From Durusdinium trenchii (taxonomy: Eukaryota; Sar; Dinophyceae; Suessiales; Symbiodiniaceae): a stretch of DNA of 64,000 bases. Numbering within the stretch: the first letter of the stretch is position 1; every line of letters begins with the position of its first letter. Positions 40,296-50,700 of the stretch are shown here, piece after piece. The stretch is from contig CAXAMN010029028.1 of the NCBI GenBank assembly GCA_963970005.1, positions 208,584 through 272,583 on the forward strand, in the 5' to 3' direction. Under the pieces are notes generated by a model that made no database searches, had not been told where the DNA came from, and saw only the letters and a list, made by a program, of their open reading frames with translations. The translations under genes and the position numbers were made by a program.

Positions 40296-41712
40296 GCATG
40301 TTGTCTCTGGCTGTAAAAACTTCGTTGGCCAGGCCTACCAGGGCTCGTTCAGCTAGAGCCGGACACGATGGGACCCCAAACACTCTATCCAAAGCCTGAA
40401 CCACTTGGGCGAGGTGCCACAGAGATTGAGCTGGTGAGGCCATTTGGCCTAATGCAGTGAGGTCGAGTCTCAAGGACCTTAGGTCTCCTTGGATGTACTG
40501 TGTTGGGACCATGTGCAAGATAGCAACCTCATCAGGATGGATGTGCCTCATCTGTTGGATATCATGGCCTCGGACTTTGATGACCCCATTCAGCGGAATC
40601 AGTGCCCCGTACAACCCTTTTTCCTCAATGCGCCGGTCGGAGAAACCTCCGGCCCTGCAACCGCAAGCACAGGCGTGCAGTTGGGATCCCCATGCATGGA
40701 GGGCCGTTTGCAATGGCTTGTTGGGACAAATGGCGTTCTTGCCAAGACCCCCGGGTTGACTATCAAAAGCTTCCAATTCATGGGGTTTGAGTGTGAGTTC
40801 AACGATCTGTGCACTCGGCCATTCTGCCATTTTCGGCAGCAGGTGTCTGAACGAAGGCTGAAAGTCCAGGGCCGGGAAGCTCTGTATCATGGGCATCTGC
40901 ACTCCTGGATGGGTGATCACCGCCCACCAACGTGTTCGCTTGGCTGGCCAGAGGTCTTGTAGGTGGCACAGTTGTTGCTGGAACTTGTAACCTGCTGCTT
41001 TGCAAAAGGACTGCAATGAATCTTGTACCCATGAGGAGTGGAACGCCTCTTTGGTGCACTCTAGAATCAGGGCCACTGGCTGGTATAGGTAGCATGCAGA
41101 AACCATACCTTCAAAGCTTCGGGCCCGTGGGTCATACTGCTGGCGTCCATCTCCGAGTTGGGAAAAAGGTTGGCATGCAAAACCTCCCGTAATGATGCAT
41201 GGGTCCTGTGTGTAAGGCAGCAAGGCCAATTTCACTTCTGTACTGTCAATGTCTCCAGCGATGACATTATGCTGTCGTGCACGAAGCCATTGAACATACT
41301 TGTCATTGATCTCAACATGGCACCGTACTTTGCTACCGATCAGGTGATATCCAGCTGTCATGATGCCGTATCCTGAGCAGATGTCGATGACTTCAGTGGC
41401 TCCATCTCGGTCGATCAAGCTATGGATCATCGTCTTGGATGGCGTTGCCATGAGGACAGTGGAGCCATTGTCAGTCGATTTTCGAGCTTCAAAGATCGTG
41501 AAACGATCACCCTTCAAATCCACTCCAGTCAACACGAAGGGCTGTCCATGAAGTGCCGTCGTGCAGTGGTAGGCGGCCTTCTGTGAGTCCCGGTACCATG
41601 CTTTGCCGGCTATGTGAATGCCAGTTCCATCATCAACTTTCCCTAGCCATGGCTCGGGGTCGAACAACGACATGAAAACGCCCCCCCGAGTGCTCGGCCC
41701 GCACCGGCACAC
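40129..41712 (-). CDS. Cytosine-C5 DNA methyltransferase of LINE-1
   Basis: 527 codons; the codon at 41712 is GTG, and the first ATG is at 41673 (MSLFDPEPWLGK). All core C5-MTase motifs are visible: I VIDICSGYGIMTAG (~108-121, SAM binding), IV GGFACQPFSQLGD (~176-188, catalytic Cys180; ACQ instead of PCQ), VI LILECTK (~215-221, ENV replaced by ECT), VIII QDLWPAKRTRWWAVI (~252), IX RHIHPDEVAILHMVP (~389) and X LGQMASPAQSLWHLAQVV (~421). Between VIII and IX is a target-recognition stretch with a Cys-rich CACGCRAGGF segment. It should methylate cytosine C5 in DNA; in dinoflagellate elements this could mark the newly copied cDNA. It is joined to ORF1 through the G10 run. Confidence 0.9.
   Translation of the reverse strand: MCRCGPSTRGGVFMSLFDPEPWLGKVDDGTGIHIAGKAWYRDSQKAAYHCTTALHGQPFVLTGVDLKGDRFTIFEARKSTDNGSTVLMATPSKTMIHSLIDRDGATEVIDICSGYGIMTAGYHLIGSKVRCHVEINDKYVQWLRARQHNVIAGDIDSTEVKLALLPYTQDPCIITGGFACQPFSQLGDGRQQYDPRARSFEGMVSACYLYQPVALILECTKEAFHSSWVQDSLQSFCKAAGYKFQQQLCHLQDLWPAKRTRWWAVITHPGVQMPMIQSFPALDFQPSFRHLLPKMAEWPSAQIVELTLKPHELEAFDSQPGGLGKNAICPNKPLQTALHAWGSQLHACACGCRAGGFSDRRIEEKGLYGALIPLNGVIKVRGHDIQQMRHIHPDEVAILHMVPTQYIQGDLRSLRLDLTALGQMASPAQSLWHLAQVVQALDRVFGVPSCPALAERALVGLANEVFTARDNMLAPLVHTKESALFQQAFFARFGCKTDVRTPSMPQIVASVASEPNRTYGGGAQAQG
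40146..40155 (-). promoter_or_regulatory. G10 homopolymer joining MTase and ORF1 frames (slippage candidate)
   Basis: Minus-strand TAT followed by GGGGGGGGGG and CCC. Read with ten G the MTase ends ten codons later (GGGAQAQG stop); with nine G it reads on into PKRKAESADTESL, the natural start of the downstream protein. Either transcriptional or ribosomal slippage produces a fusion, or one G is a sequencing or mutational error. Confidence 0.6.
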
Positions 41713-42309
41713 CTGCTGGTAGGTGACTCGGGCCCGTGCCTGGCGATGGCCTCCAACCTAATTGCAAACTATATTAGACCGTTTCTTCCTGTTCCTTTTC
41801 TTTGTTTCTAATAGCAGTGGCCTCCAACCTAGAAGAGGCCAGATGGCCTCCACCGGATTTCATCATCTAGTTCAGGCCAACCAAAACTCGACCACCCAGC
41901 TCGGGCCTTCTTCGTCACTGGCTAAAACGAGACGATCCCTCTAGTCCGAATCGGGGTCGGAGGCCGTCATCGTTACTAGGAGCAAGGACGCTATTAGGGG
42001 CTCCTGGCATCGCTACTAGGAGCAAGAAGCTACTAGTAGCTTCTTGTTACTAGTAGCGATTGCCTCCAACCTAACAGCGATGGCCTCCACCTAGCAGCTT
42101 CTAGCTACTGGTAGCTTCTTATTTGGATCACTGGATCAGTAAGCAGAGTTTGACAAGGCATGATTGGCACATGTTGCCACACTGCCACACTGCCCTACCC
42201 AAACCACTCACAGCTTCAATTGACATTCTGTGCAGTCGCTGGCCAACACCGTACTGTGCTCGGCAGCAATGTGAAGAGAAGTTTTTGCAGTGTCGCCTTC
42301 GATACCCAG

Positions 42310-42715
42310 TGCACTTGTTACTACTAGCTTCTTGTTACTACTAGTAAGGCGCTTGTTACTACTAGCGATGCACTTGTTGCTAATAGCTTCTTGTTACTAC
42401 TAGTAAGGCACTTGTTACTACTAGCGATGCACTTGTTCCTAATAGTTTTTTGTTACTACTAGTAAGGCACTTGCTACTACTAGCGATGCACTTGTTACTA
42501 ATAGTTCTTGTTGCTACTAGTAAGGCACTTGTTACTACTAGCGATGCACTTGTTACTAATAGCTTCTTGTTACTACTAGTAAGGCACTTGTTAGTAGTAG
42601 CGATGCACTTGTTACTAGTAGCTTCTTGTTACTACTAGTAANNNNNNNNNNGCACTTGTTACTAGTAGCGATGCACTTGTTCCTAGTAGCTTCTTGTTTC
42701 TACTTTGATATGACA
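42310..42715 (-). repeat. Long family B array with an assembly gap
   Basis: At least seven near-identical ~64-bp higher-order units, each CACTTGTTACTACTAGC...CTTCTTGTTACTACTAGTAA...GGCACTTGTTACTACTAGCG. Ten Ns at 42642-42651 mark a collapsed region. The higher-order unit of three B words is the clearest evidence that the array grows by unequal exchange of triplets. Confidence 0.9.
42642..42651. other. Assembly gap (10 N)
   Basis: Ten Ns inside the longest B array of the window; true array length unknown. Confidence 0.99.
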
Positions 42716-42837
42716 AAACGCCTCCGAGTTGGTCGGATAAGCCATCCAAGGAGTTTGACTTTGCCTTTTCCCGAGAGCTTTTTGGATTGAGGCGAGAATG
42801 TGCTCGCAAAACAACGCGACTGAATTGTCCTCTATTT

Positions 42838-42960
42838 GTTTCCCAAAAAATCTAGGAACCAAGCGATTAGTGAGCTATCCTGCGTCCGCGTAGTAGCTTC
42901 CTAGCTAGGAGCAACTTCTCCTAGTAGCTTACTTCTCCCTTACTAAGTAGGAGGGCAACA
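42838..42960 (-). repeat. Family C dispersed element, minus copy
   Basis: CCCAAAAAATCTAGGAACCA, AGCGATTAGTGAGCTATCCT and GCGTCCGCGTAGTAGCTTCC match the 46.05-46.29 kb copy in reverse orientation. The right end merges with B-like words. Confidence 0.6.
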
Positions 42961-43122
42961 AAAGTCTCTATGTCTTTGTACGCAACAGACAGTGTTTTTT
43001 GGTTGTCGATCTAATTCTATGTATTTATTGTTTCTACTAGCAAACATTGTTCCTAGTAGTAAGGCCAGGAGCGCCCCTAGTAGCGTCCTTGCTCCTAGTA
43101 GCGATGCCCTTTGTTACTGTGT

Positions 43123-43235
43123 CGATCTCGCAGGTTCACATCTCGTGGCACTCCTCTGGGAGCGTTGCCGATTTCTCCACCAGAGAAGGTCGCAAGCTTG
43201 AAACAGAGGACGACTTGCCCAGTCCATGTTATTAG
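43123..43235 (+). CDS. Exon-like fragment with good splice acceptor, unrecognised
   Basis: After GTGTCGATCTCGCAG|G the frame reads VHISWHSSGSVADFSTREGR then KLETEDDLPSPCY before TAG. The acceptor context and composition suggest an exon; a GAG|GACGAC site at ~43208 could be a GA donor. Another frame (FTSRGTPLGALPISPPEKVA) is also open, so the frame is not certain. Confidence 0.35.
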
Positions 43236-45623
43236 GTTAGTTGCCATCGCTCTTAGGTTGGAGCCCATCTCTTTTACAATTCTTTACATTGATTTTGGAA
43301 GATCACATAGGACACCTGGATTGAGGTTCTGACTCTTGACACTGACTTCCTTTTGGCGGTTTGGCACGAAAAGTACACGGATTTGCAGGCAGCAAGCCAA
43401 GAATTGACTAGAGTATCAGGTCGGACCAAAGGCAAAAGAGTCTATAGTCAAAGAGAAAGACTAGCGTCCTTGCTCCTATAGTAAGGCCAGGAGCCCCTAG
43501 TAGCTTCTTGCTCCTAGAAAGAGAAAAAAGATACATAAAAGAAAGACAAAAAATGAATATGGTCTTAAGGTCCGACAGAAAGAAAGAAAGAAAGAAAGAC
43601 ATGAAAGCACTACAGTGGGTCCTACGTGCATTTCGACACACTAGAGCAAGGGTTCAATCCAGCTTCTGCCGGTGGGTGGGAAAAAAGCTCCGAAGAATTC
43701 CATCGAAACAATTCGATTTCGGACATGAACGTATTGAATTCGTTGTCCTTCTCGTCCCCTTTCTATTTTGTTCTCTCTGCTTCTTTTGGTAAAAGGGAAA
43801 TGTTTTAAAGGGCGCTATTGGAGACCATTGCTACTAGTGACAAGAAACTACTAGGTTGGAGGCCATCGCTATTAGTAGCTTCTTGTTACTAGTAGTAAGA
43901 ATGCTAGTAGTAATGCCCTTTGTTCCTAGTAGCTTCTTGTTCCTAGTAGTAAGGCCAGGAGCCCCTAGTAGTATCCTTGCTAATAGTAGCGATGCCCTTT
44001 GTTCCTAGTAGCAAAAGAGTTGCTTCGGCTCCACAGGTGAGCGGGGCCACGGCCGCAGCCAGGGCCATCCCTCTCTTCGTGACTCGTGTGCGCCCGTAGA
44101 GACGCCCATAGAGACGTAGAAGACGCCGTAGAGAGCGACTAGTCGTGTGCTTTTGGAGCCAATGAAAAATCAAAGTCTTGCAATAGCATCTACTAGAGAG
44201 AATATCAATTTTTATATCAGAATTCGTTTGAGAGAATTCGTTTCGAATTAGAGTCCCGCTAAAATTCAGCGGGTTGGCACATTTTGGTGCCATCGAGTCC
44301 TGACCGGAACAAATCAGAGGATCTCTCAGTGGCAGGTTGGAGGCCATTGCTAGTAGATTGGAGGCCATTGCTAGTAACAAGAAGCTACTAGGAACAAGTG
44401 CATCGCTTCTAGTAACAAGTGCCTTACTAGTAGTAACAAGAAGCTACTAGGAACAAAGGGCATCGCTACTAGGAGTGATCGGACGCTACGAACGGGGCTC
44501 CTGGCCGTACTACGAACGGAGCTATGTTCGCTACTAGTAAACATCAAGGTGTTCCCAGTAGCTTCTTGTTACTACTAGTAAGGCACTTGTTACTAGAATC
44601 GTTAGCTTATTGTTAGCATCAAGGTGCTCGTTCTCACGGCGCTTTGCTGCACTGATTCGCACTGCGCTATGGTTCAAAGGGGGGTAGCAGCAGCCCTGGA
44701 TTGGGATAACAGGCAGGGACGATTTGTCTATAGATCTTTCCAAGTAGCGTTCTTGCTCCTAGTAGTACGGCTAGCCCCTAGTAGCTTCTTGTTCCTAGTA
44801 GCGATGCCCTTTGTTACTAGTAGCAGTTTACTTGCATGCGCAGCTGGCACTGCATTCAGGTTCCGCCATGGCCAACTCCGACTCTGATCACGAGGCCAGA
44901 TGCATTCACCCTGTCATAGCTTTTCACATTTGGCAACATGAGTAGATAACAGACCTCTAGGTTGGAGGCCATCGCTATTAGAAACAAAGAAGAACATGAA
45001 ACGGTTTTTTCGCCTCGTATGAGGAGATAACCGACCTCTATGATGAAGAATCGTTTGAGAATGACGCTTCAGAGGAAGTCCAGGAGGGTGAAGTGCATCT
45101 GGGCTGACAGAGCATTGTGTTTGGAGTGCACTCAAGTGCACTATGAGACAAACATGAGACCAATGTTGCAAAAGAGTTAGAATGCTGAACTCACAATAAC
45201 GAAACGAACTTTTTTGTTGCAAATAATATCAAATAACTGCTTGTTTATTTGCAAATAAGATGTAGTGGAGCTTAGCAAGCTCAGCAACGGCTGGGCCTGC
45301 TCAACGCTCAGTTCATTTGTGCTTCCATCCTTCCACATTGATCTATCTATCAGTCCCTTGATGCATCACTCCAGGTATGCTTCTATCTTTTTCTCCATGT
45401 GTTTTGTTTCTCTGTAAAAAGAAACTGTTTCTGTGTGTTGTGATCCCTCTTTCCTTGTGTGTGTGGCGTTATTGTTTGTTCTTAAAACCTTTAGGCCTTA
45501 GGCCTTTTCTGCTTCTTCCTGCTATCCTTTTGTCATTCGAACATCCCCAAAGAATGGTTTCTTGTTCTGTGTCTCATCTACCCCTCCATGTATCAATCTA
45601 ACTCTCCCTATGAATATTCTCAG
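43236..45623. other. Repeat-dotted non-coding DNA
   Basis: B words at 43460-43515, 43835-44010, 44375-44600 and 44740-44825; A units at 43250, 43855, 44335-44375 and 44960. A GAAA microsatellite lies at 43577-43600. A short piece after ACTGCATTCAG|G at 44860 reads SAMANSDSDHEARCIHPVIA and may be an exon. No named gene. Confidence 0.45.
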
Positions 45624-45882
45624 GTGTGGTCAACACCGACCAAATCAGTTTCTGTTTGGAGCTAGGCCAGAGTCAGGAGGTACGCTTTTACTCCGCCAAC
45701 ACTTGCCCAAGGCCTTCTTAGACAAACTTGAGACTTGCCCTTTCAACTCCCACAGGGCCTTCGCTCGTAACACAAAAGCACTGCGGCAAGTCGATCTCCG
45801 AAAGCATTGCTACGTATGCAAGGGACACGAGCGGCAGCCTTGCCAGCCTTGCCAGCTTTTTGTGTTCACATGTGTTTTCTAA
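45624..45882 (+). CDS. Exon-like C-terminal fragment, unrecognised
   Basis: A pyrimidine-rich acceptor (CCCTATGAATATTCTCAG|G) is followed by 86 open codons to TAA: CGQHRPNQFLFGARPESGGT, LLLRQHLPKAFLDKLETCPF, NSHRAFARNTKALRQVDLRK and HCYVCKGHERQPCQPCQLF. The CX2C...CX2C cysteines at the end could bind zinc. Family not recognised; likely the last exon of a host gene. Confidence 0.45.
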
Positions 45883-46049
45883 GGATGTGAATTGGAGACT
45901 GACTCTAGACATGTGACGAAGAAAGGTCTGAAGGTCAGAGTTCAAACAGGCCACACAGGTCAATACGAGGCCACACGACGAAAAGTAAAAGTCGTTGCCG
46001 AGGATCCACGTCTTTGAAATCGACGTCACTTAGCTCAGATTTTGCCGCA

Positions 46050-46290
46050 GGGGGGTAGGCCGCTAGGAGGTAGATTCCTTTGCAATTACAATTCTAATTA
46101 AATTCGTAACGTGTTACTAGTAAGGCACTTGTTACTAGTAGCGTGGCACTTGTTCGGGGAGGTAGGTAGGTACCGACAGGACGCAGGATAGCGAAGACGC
46201 TTCTTCAAGGAAACTCCCCCCCGCCGCCCTGTTTGAAGAAGCGCTCGCACTAATGATTTGGTTCCTAGATTTTTAGGGAAACTTAACTAA
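46050..46290 (+). repeat. Family C dispersed element, + copy (empty-site paralogue of the LINE-2 target)
   Basis: GGGGGGTAGGCCGCTAGGAG, then a short B/AT insert at 46083-46155, then GACGCAGGATAGCG, a hairpin (CGCTTCTTCAA ... TTGAAGAAGCG at 46197-46242), CTCGCACTAATGATTTGGTT and CCTAGATTTTTAGGGAAACT. The same order flanks LINE-2 on both sides (47558-47692 and 58498-58566). The similarity resumes farther right: GATGACTTAGTAGAGGACGC at ~46468 matches ~58588. Confidence 0.75.
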
Positions 46291-47132
46291 TAGCCTCCAA
46301 CCCAATAGGAAAGCTCTTGACTCACAAGAGAAGCATTTCCCTTTCTTTTGCGTGCTTTGTTGTACTGCAGAACATGTAGCAGGTGCCCTTGTTCGGTTGG
46401 AGGCCATTGCTATTAGGTTGGAGGCCATTGGTTCTAGGTTGGCTTATTCTGTATATTGTTTTTGAACGATGACTTAGTAGAGGACGCTACTAGGAGCAAA
46501 GGGCATCGCTACTAGGAGCAAGGACGCTACTAGGGGCTCCTGGCATCGCTACCAGGAGCATTTTTGTGCTAAATCAATTTCTTTGCCACACGGACTCTGA
46601 GGAGAACTGCTTCGACGAGCTCAGACTGTCTCCAGAGGTGATTGCTGAAACACAGGAGGCCATCAATCCTAGAAGCAATAGCCTCCAACCTAGTAGCTTC
46701 TAGTTACTAGAAAGCAAGAATGCTCCTAGTAGCGACGCCCTTTGATCCTAGTAGCTTCTACTCACTAGAAAGCTTCAAAGACATACTAGAAAGCTTTACT
46801 GTTACTACTAACGATGGCCTCCACCCTAATAGCGATGGCCTCCAACCTACCGGAGATGGCCATCAATCTTGTTCACGTCCTTTCTCCACTTTTATCCTTT
46901 CGTGCTTCGCCAAAATCACTGTTTCACGTGCCTTGAAGTCTGGTCTTGGTCATTTGGGAAGGACACTAGAACACTGACCGACCTATAATTTCTACCTTTA
47001 AAAAAAACAATGCATATGTCCGAAAGTCAGCTTTCAGTCTCACTTACATTTTTGTACGTGTCCTTCCTTTCTCTTGAAAGCAATGTAGCTTTGACACCTG
47101 TTGCTTTCAAGTGTTATTCCATTCTTTTCCAG

Positions 47133-47178
47133 GTTTGGTTCACTTTCATTAGCCTGGCAAGTAGCCGTGATGCAGCAG
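47133..47178 (+). CDS. Globin-domain gene, exon 1 (A helix)
   Basis: The acceptor ATTCCATTCTTTTCCAG precedes G47133. The exon encodes VWFTFISLASSRDAAG; the last Gly codon is split (G then GA at 47296). This matches the globin A helix/A-B turn. The intron that keeps the frame starts with GACAGG; a canonical-looking GTGAGA donor 5 bases further on would put exon 2 out of frame. Exons 1-6 join into one uninterrupted frame that reads as a complete globin fold core: A helix, B-C-CD, E, F with LGFQH, G and H. Upstream exons are not identified. The gene probably makes a haem-binding cytosolic protein, possibly with several globin domains. Confidence 0.65.
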
Positions 47179-47295
47179 GACAGGTGAGAATGAGCGTCCG
47201 ATGGGACTCCGAGTCAAAATCAACCTTTTTACTTTAGCAGCTTTAGCAGCTCTCATGTCCTTCTGCTGAGTGCATGCTGCGCATTCTTGGTGGAG

Positions 47296-47372
47296 GAGAA
47301 GCCATCTATAGCGCCATCTTCGAAGCTGCGCCCTCCTTGCAGGACCTTTTTAAGACCCCCAGGGCCGTCATG
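47296..47372 (+). CDS. Globin-domain gene, exon 2 (B-C helices)
   Basis: After GGTGGAG|G the frame reads EAIYSAIFEAAPSLQDLF then KTPRAVM, the classic globin B helix to CD turn (Phe, Pro and F.TP positions). It ends ATG|GCCACT, a GC-type donor, and continues at 58818 after an 11.4-kb intron that contains LINE-2 and family B and C repeats. Confidence 0.78.
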
Positions 47373-47677
47373 GCCACTTGGTAGATTCGTGAGATGTAGG
47401 AGGTGATTTGGACAAGAAGCAGTAGTTACTAGTAGCGAACCTTGTTCCTAGTAGTGAGGCCAGGAGCCCCTAGTAGCGTCCGATCGCTCCTAGTAAGCAA
47501 ACGCAAATGGAAAAAGAATTGACCAGAAGCAGGCGGGGTCTCCATTTTTTGGACCACGGGGGGGTAGGCCGCTCGAAGAGATAGTAGCTAGGTAGCTAGT
47601 AGAAGCCAAACGTAAACGGTGGCTAGTACCTCACTTAAGCTACTACATACTGGACGCAGGATAGCTCTAAAGGCGGC
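47373..47677 (+). other. Left part of the globin intron, with B words and start of a family C copy
   Basis: B words 47420-47495 (CTAGTAGCGAACCTTGTTCC ...), then the family C 5' half from 47558 (GGGGGGGTAGGCCGCTCG). It is interrupted at 47692 by LINE-2 and resumes at 58498. Confidence 0.7.
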
Positions 47678-47690
47678 GGGGGGAGCTTCC

Positions 47691-47702
47691 TTTTTTTTTT
47701 TT
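47691..47702 (-). other. Poly(A) tail of LINE-2
   Basis: Twelve T on the + strand at the 3' end of the element, directly abutting the TSD. This is the normal product of target-primed reverse transcription of a polyadenylated RNA. LINE-1 in this window lacks such a tail. Confidence 0.9.
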
Positions 47703-47774
47703 GCTCTCAAGCCGCGACTCCGAGTCGGTGGCAACCCCAGCGCATTCCGCAGCTAGGGTCACTCGTAGCCAAGA

Positions 47775-50700
47775 CTACAAAAGATTGTCAAAGGGGATGC
47801 ACCAAGACCAAGGTGTTGCTTTGGCACCTTTGGCAAACGCACGTGCAAGCATATCCAATGCAGCATTCTCCACATAAGCTTCAGCCCCGAGGAAAGCACC
47901 CTTCGGAAAGGTTTTGCCATTACTCTTGTTGCGCTTGTCAAGCAACAGAGGCGCGACAACAAACTTCTTCTGCTTACAAAAGGCAAAACCCGAACGAATC
48001 AAGCTAGCAAAGGCTTGAGGTGTGCAGATGGTTCCATGAGGCAGTTCAAATCTCCAACCTCGTACAAATGCCACAACGGCCAACTCGAAGACTGAGCAAG
48101 CAAATCCATCCCCGACACGCCACTGCAAGGAGGCGCAAAAGCGTAAAAAGGTGCGGAAGTTGTTCTCAGTCAAGGTGGACGTGGCTCGAAAGGGTACATT
48201 AAGGTCAATTTCGACCTGCCATGTAAACAAAGCCGGCGAGATGTCCCATGGCCACTTGGGACACATCTGTCTAGCAGAGTACTGGATGACAGGCTCAGGG
48301 GAAACTTGGCCTTTCGGTGTACCGGAGTTGGCAGGCTTTTTGCACATCCTATTTAGCTGGCTCAACCATAGCTGTCTGGCAAAAACATCATGCTCCATAA
48401 GATGCAGCCCGCTACGAGTCTCGGAAGCAAGTTGGGCAATATGCTGCTTGGCGCAGTTGTCAGCCAGCCTATTAAGAATGATGTCCTGACGAGTAGACCC
48501 AGCTTTGTTTGCCAACTCGTCCGTGAGTGCCTGGCTAGGAACGTGTTCCAACAAATGTGCAGGGCACCAAAGAAATTGCAATGGAGAAGGGTGGAGCTCT
48601 TTGCGGTGAAGTAGCTGATCCAAAATGAAGCTCCACCAATTGGCGTGGGTCCATTCCACTTGAACCGTTTCAGTTTGAAGCAACACAAGGAACTGCTTGA
48701 CGATGGTAAGGGAATCCGTGTGGATCACCAACGGCTGTTCTGCTCTGGCAAAGGCGACCACAATGGCCCAAAGCTCAGCTGTATAACTGGAAAGGCGCCA
48801 ATGGCGAACCCGACCAACTGAAATAATAGACTCATCGGCTGCAATGACGGCAAAGGATGCAATGGCCAGCCAAGGATAGGCTGTCAATTGCACGGAACCA
48901 TCCGTCCACACATGTTGAACCCGTTCCTGCACTGCCGACCATTGACAAACAGGAACCTCCGAAATGCTGGACACTTGCAGTTTATCGCGAATAGTGTCCA
49001 AAGGAAGCTCAACAATGCCCAGAGTGCAGAAGTTAGGGCCAAAGAAGAAGTTGGTCGAAGGTTGCCGGACCGACTCAGGCAAGGAGTCACACTCGTAAGC
49101 AAAATGACTCACGGATTCCTTGGGGGCAGTACAAAAGCGGCAATTGGCTTGGCCAACGAGCCCTGCTGCAGCAAGCCTGTCAGCTGTTAGAGTGCAACCT
49201 GTTACCGCACTTTCCCAAAAGAAAAGAAAGGAAAAGCCATCATGAGGAATAGCTGCTAACCTCTTCTTCGCTGAAAGCGTCATCGTGGTGTCAAGGAAGC
49301 CAACAGCAGTACTGATGTCTTTCCTTGGCATGAGGCAGGCAGTATGGTAGCACTTATTGGCAGCCAAACTCTTCAGCAAACATTTCAGATCAGGGACCGA
49401 AAAGTCCAGAAAGCTGACCGGTGCAGACCCAAAAACCGAAAATTCAAAGGTGTGGACCCACTCAATATCCAGAATCTGGCAGGCTTGACTGAATTGTGTC
49501 ATCCAAGCTTGTGCAGTGAGTTGATCTTGCTCAAAAAGCTGCGCCCACTGCTGCCGTGCATACACAGAATATTGCAAAAAGCGAACCGATTCAGCAATTG
49601 TTGTGACCGCACGACAGAGGAATGGATCCAACTTGTGGGCCTTATACACAATGCAAAGAAGGAGATGCTTCGACCGCCATTTAGGTCTGTCTTGCCACAA
49701 GGAGTCCGCTACAGCACTTTGAAGACGGGCCAAGGCCCGCTTGGGAATAAAGTTCAAATGCGGCGCAAACGCGATCTGCGGCAGCACTTTGGTGGCCAAG
49801 ATTTGAGCTCGCTTATACCCATCACATGGCAAGGCGCGAATAGCCTCACAATCTCTGAGTGCAGCCTGTATCTTGCTAGCCGGAAAGGAACCCACATTCT
49901 TCTTGGTTGTTTGCACAAAGGCTCCCAAGATATTCACCACCTCAACAAGTCGCATTTCCGGGAACGCAGCTTTTAGGGCACGCCGAAGGTCAGGGGTGGT
50001 GGCAAAGACCTCACATTTGCTTGCGTTCAGGAATTGGCCACAAAGAGAATCCCACAATTCTGTAGCTTTGACAGCGGAGACAAGACCCTCTATCGTAGGT
50101 TGCCGAGACCACAAGTATGTGTCGTCAATGAAAGCACGGAAATCGACTCCCTCAATATGCTCCATTAGCCAAGCCCAAATGGCCATATGGAGGTTAATAC
50201 AAAGAAGACTGAGCGAACAACCCTGCACAACGCCGTTTGGCGTGGAAATCGGAGCAGCTCTGGTCCATTGTTTGAAGGAAAGGAAACGCGTCATCCTCAA
50301 ATAGAGGCACAGGAAAGCTCGAACGAAGCCAGTTGGAAGCCCCAATGCCAACATGATTGCAGCACAAAGCTTGGGCATCAAACGATCAAAGCATTTCGAC
50401 TTGTCGAGCTTCAAGGCAGCAAAGTGGCCTTTAAAGCTGTGCGCATGATCAATCTCAAGCTGTAGCGTCATGTGGACCTCCGACATCTGGCGCATCTTGA
50501 TACCTCCTTTCAACTGTGAAGGCATAATCTGCTGTTGCCAACTTTGTAACTGGAGGAAACGCAGGCCGGTGTACAGAAGAGTGAAGATGGACTGCAAGGC
50601 AATGAGCCTTTTAGCCAGTGGAGCATCACTTCCATCCTTGTTCAAAATGATCACTCGCACCTGAGTGAGGATCACAGGGAACTCAGAGGATCCTGCTTCA

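Larger units (their letters stand above)
31849..41755 (-). mobile_element. Non-LTR retrotransposon with C5-MTase (LINE-1 of this window)
   Basis: Body 31862-41742 (9.9 kb), transcribed leftward. A 13-bp direct repeat GCGATGGCCTCCA flanks it at 31849-31861 and 41743-41755; removing the element restores one uninterrupted family A unit. Order 5' to 3': complete cytosine-C5 MTase ORF, long ORF1-like protein with a coiled-coil end, then APE endonuclease, RT, CCHC finger and RNase H. The 3' end has no poly(A); it ends in two copies of CGGAGAAA. Retrotransposon-borne C5-MTases are known in dinoflagellates, and this is a structurally complete example. Confidence 0.92.
41756..43122. other. Non-coding, A and B repeats
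   Basis: A units at 41740-41760, 41815-41850 and 42058-42095, B words at 41972-42060, the long B array at 42300-42715, a C copy at 42838-42960 and B words at 43045-43110. No gene seen. Confidence 0.6.

Noticed and set aside
41674-41712. GTG at 41712 as the LINE-1 MTase start
   Set aside because: Not an ATG; the in-frame ATG at 41673 is the likelier start, although the frame remains open upstream.
42310-42715. CRISPR-like regular repeat array
   Set aside because: Eukaryotic context, no unique spacers, repeat units abut and vary; it is a family B satellite.
43640-43670. GGGTTCAATCC resembling a tRNA B box
   Set aside because: No flanking T-stem pairing and no A box or acceptor stem at the right distance.
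47179-47190. Canonical GTGAGA donor for globin intron 1
   Set aside because: Using it puts exon 2 (EAIYSAIF...) out of frame with any AG acceptor present; the GA donor 5 bases upstream restores the globin frame.
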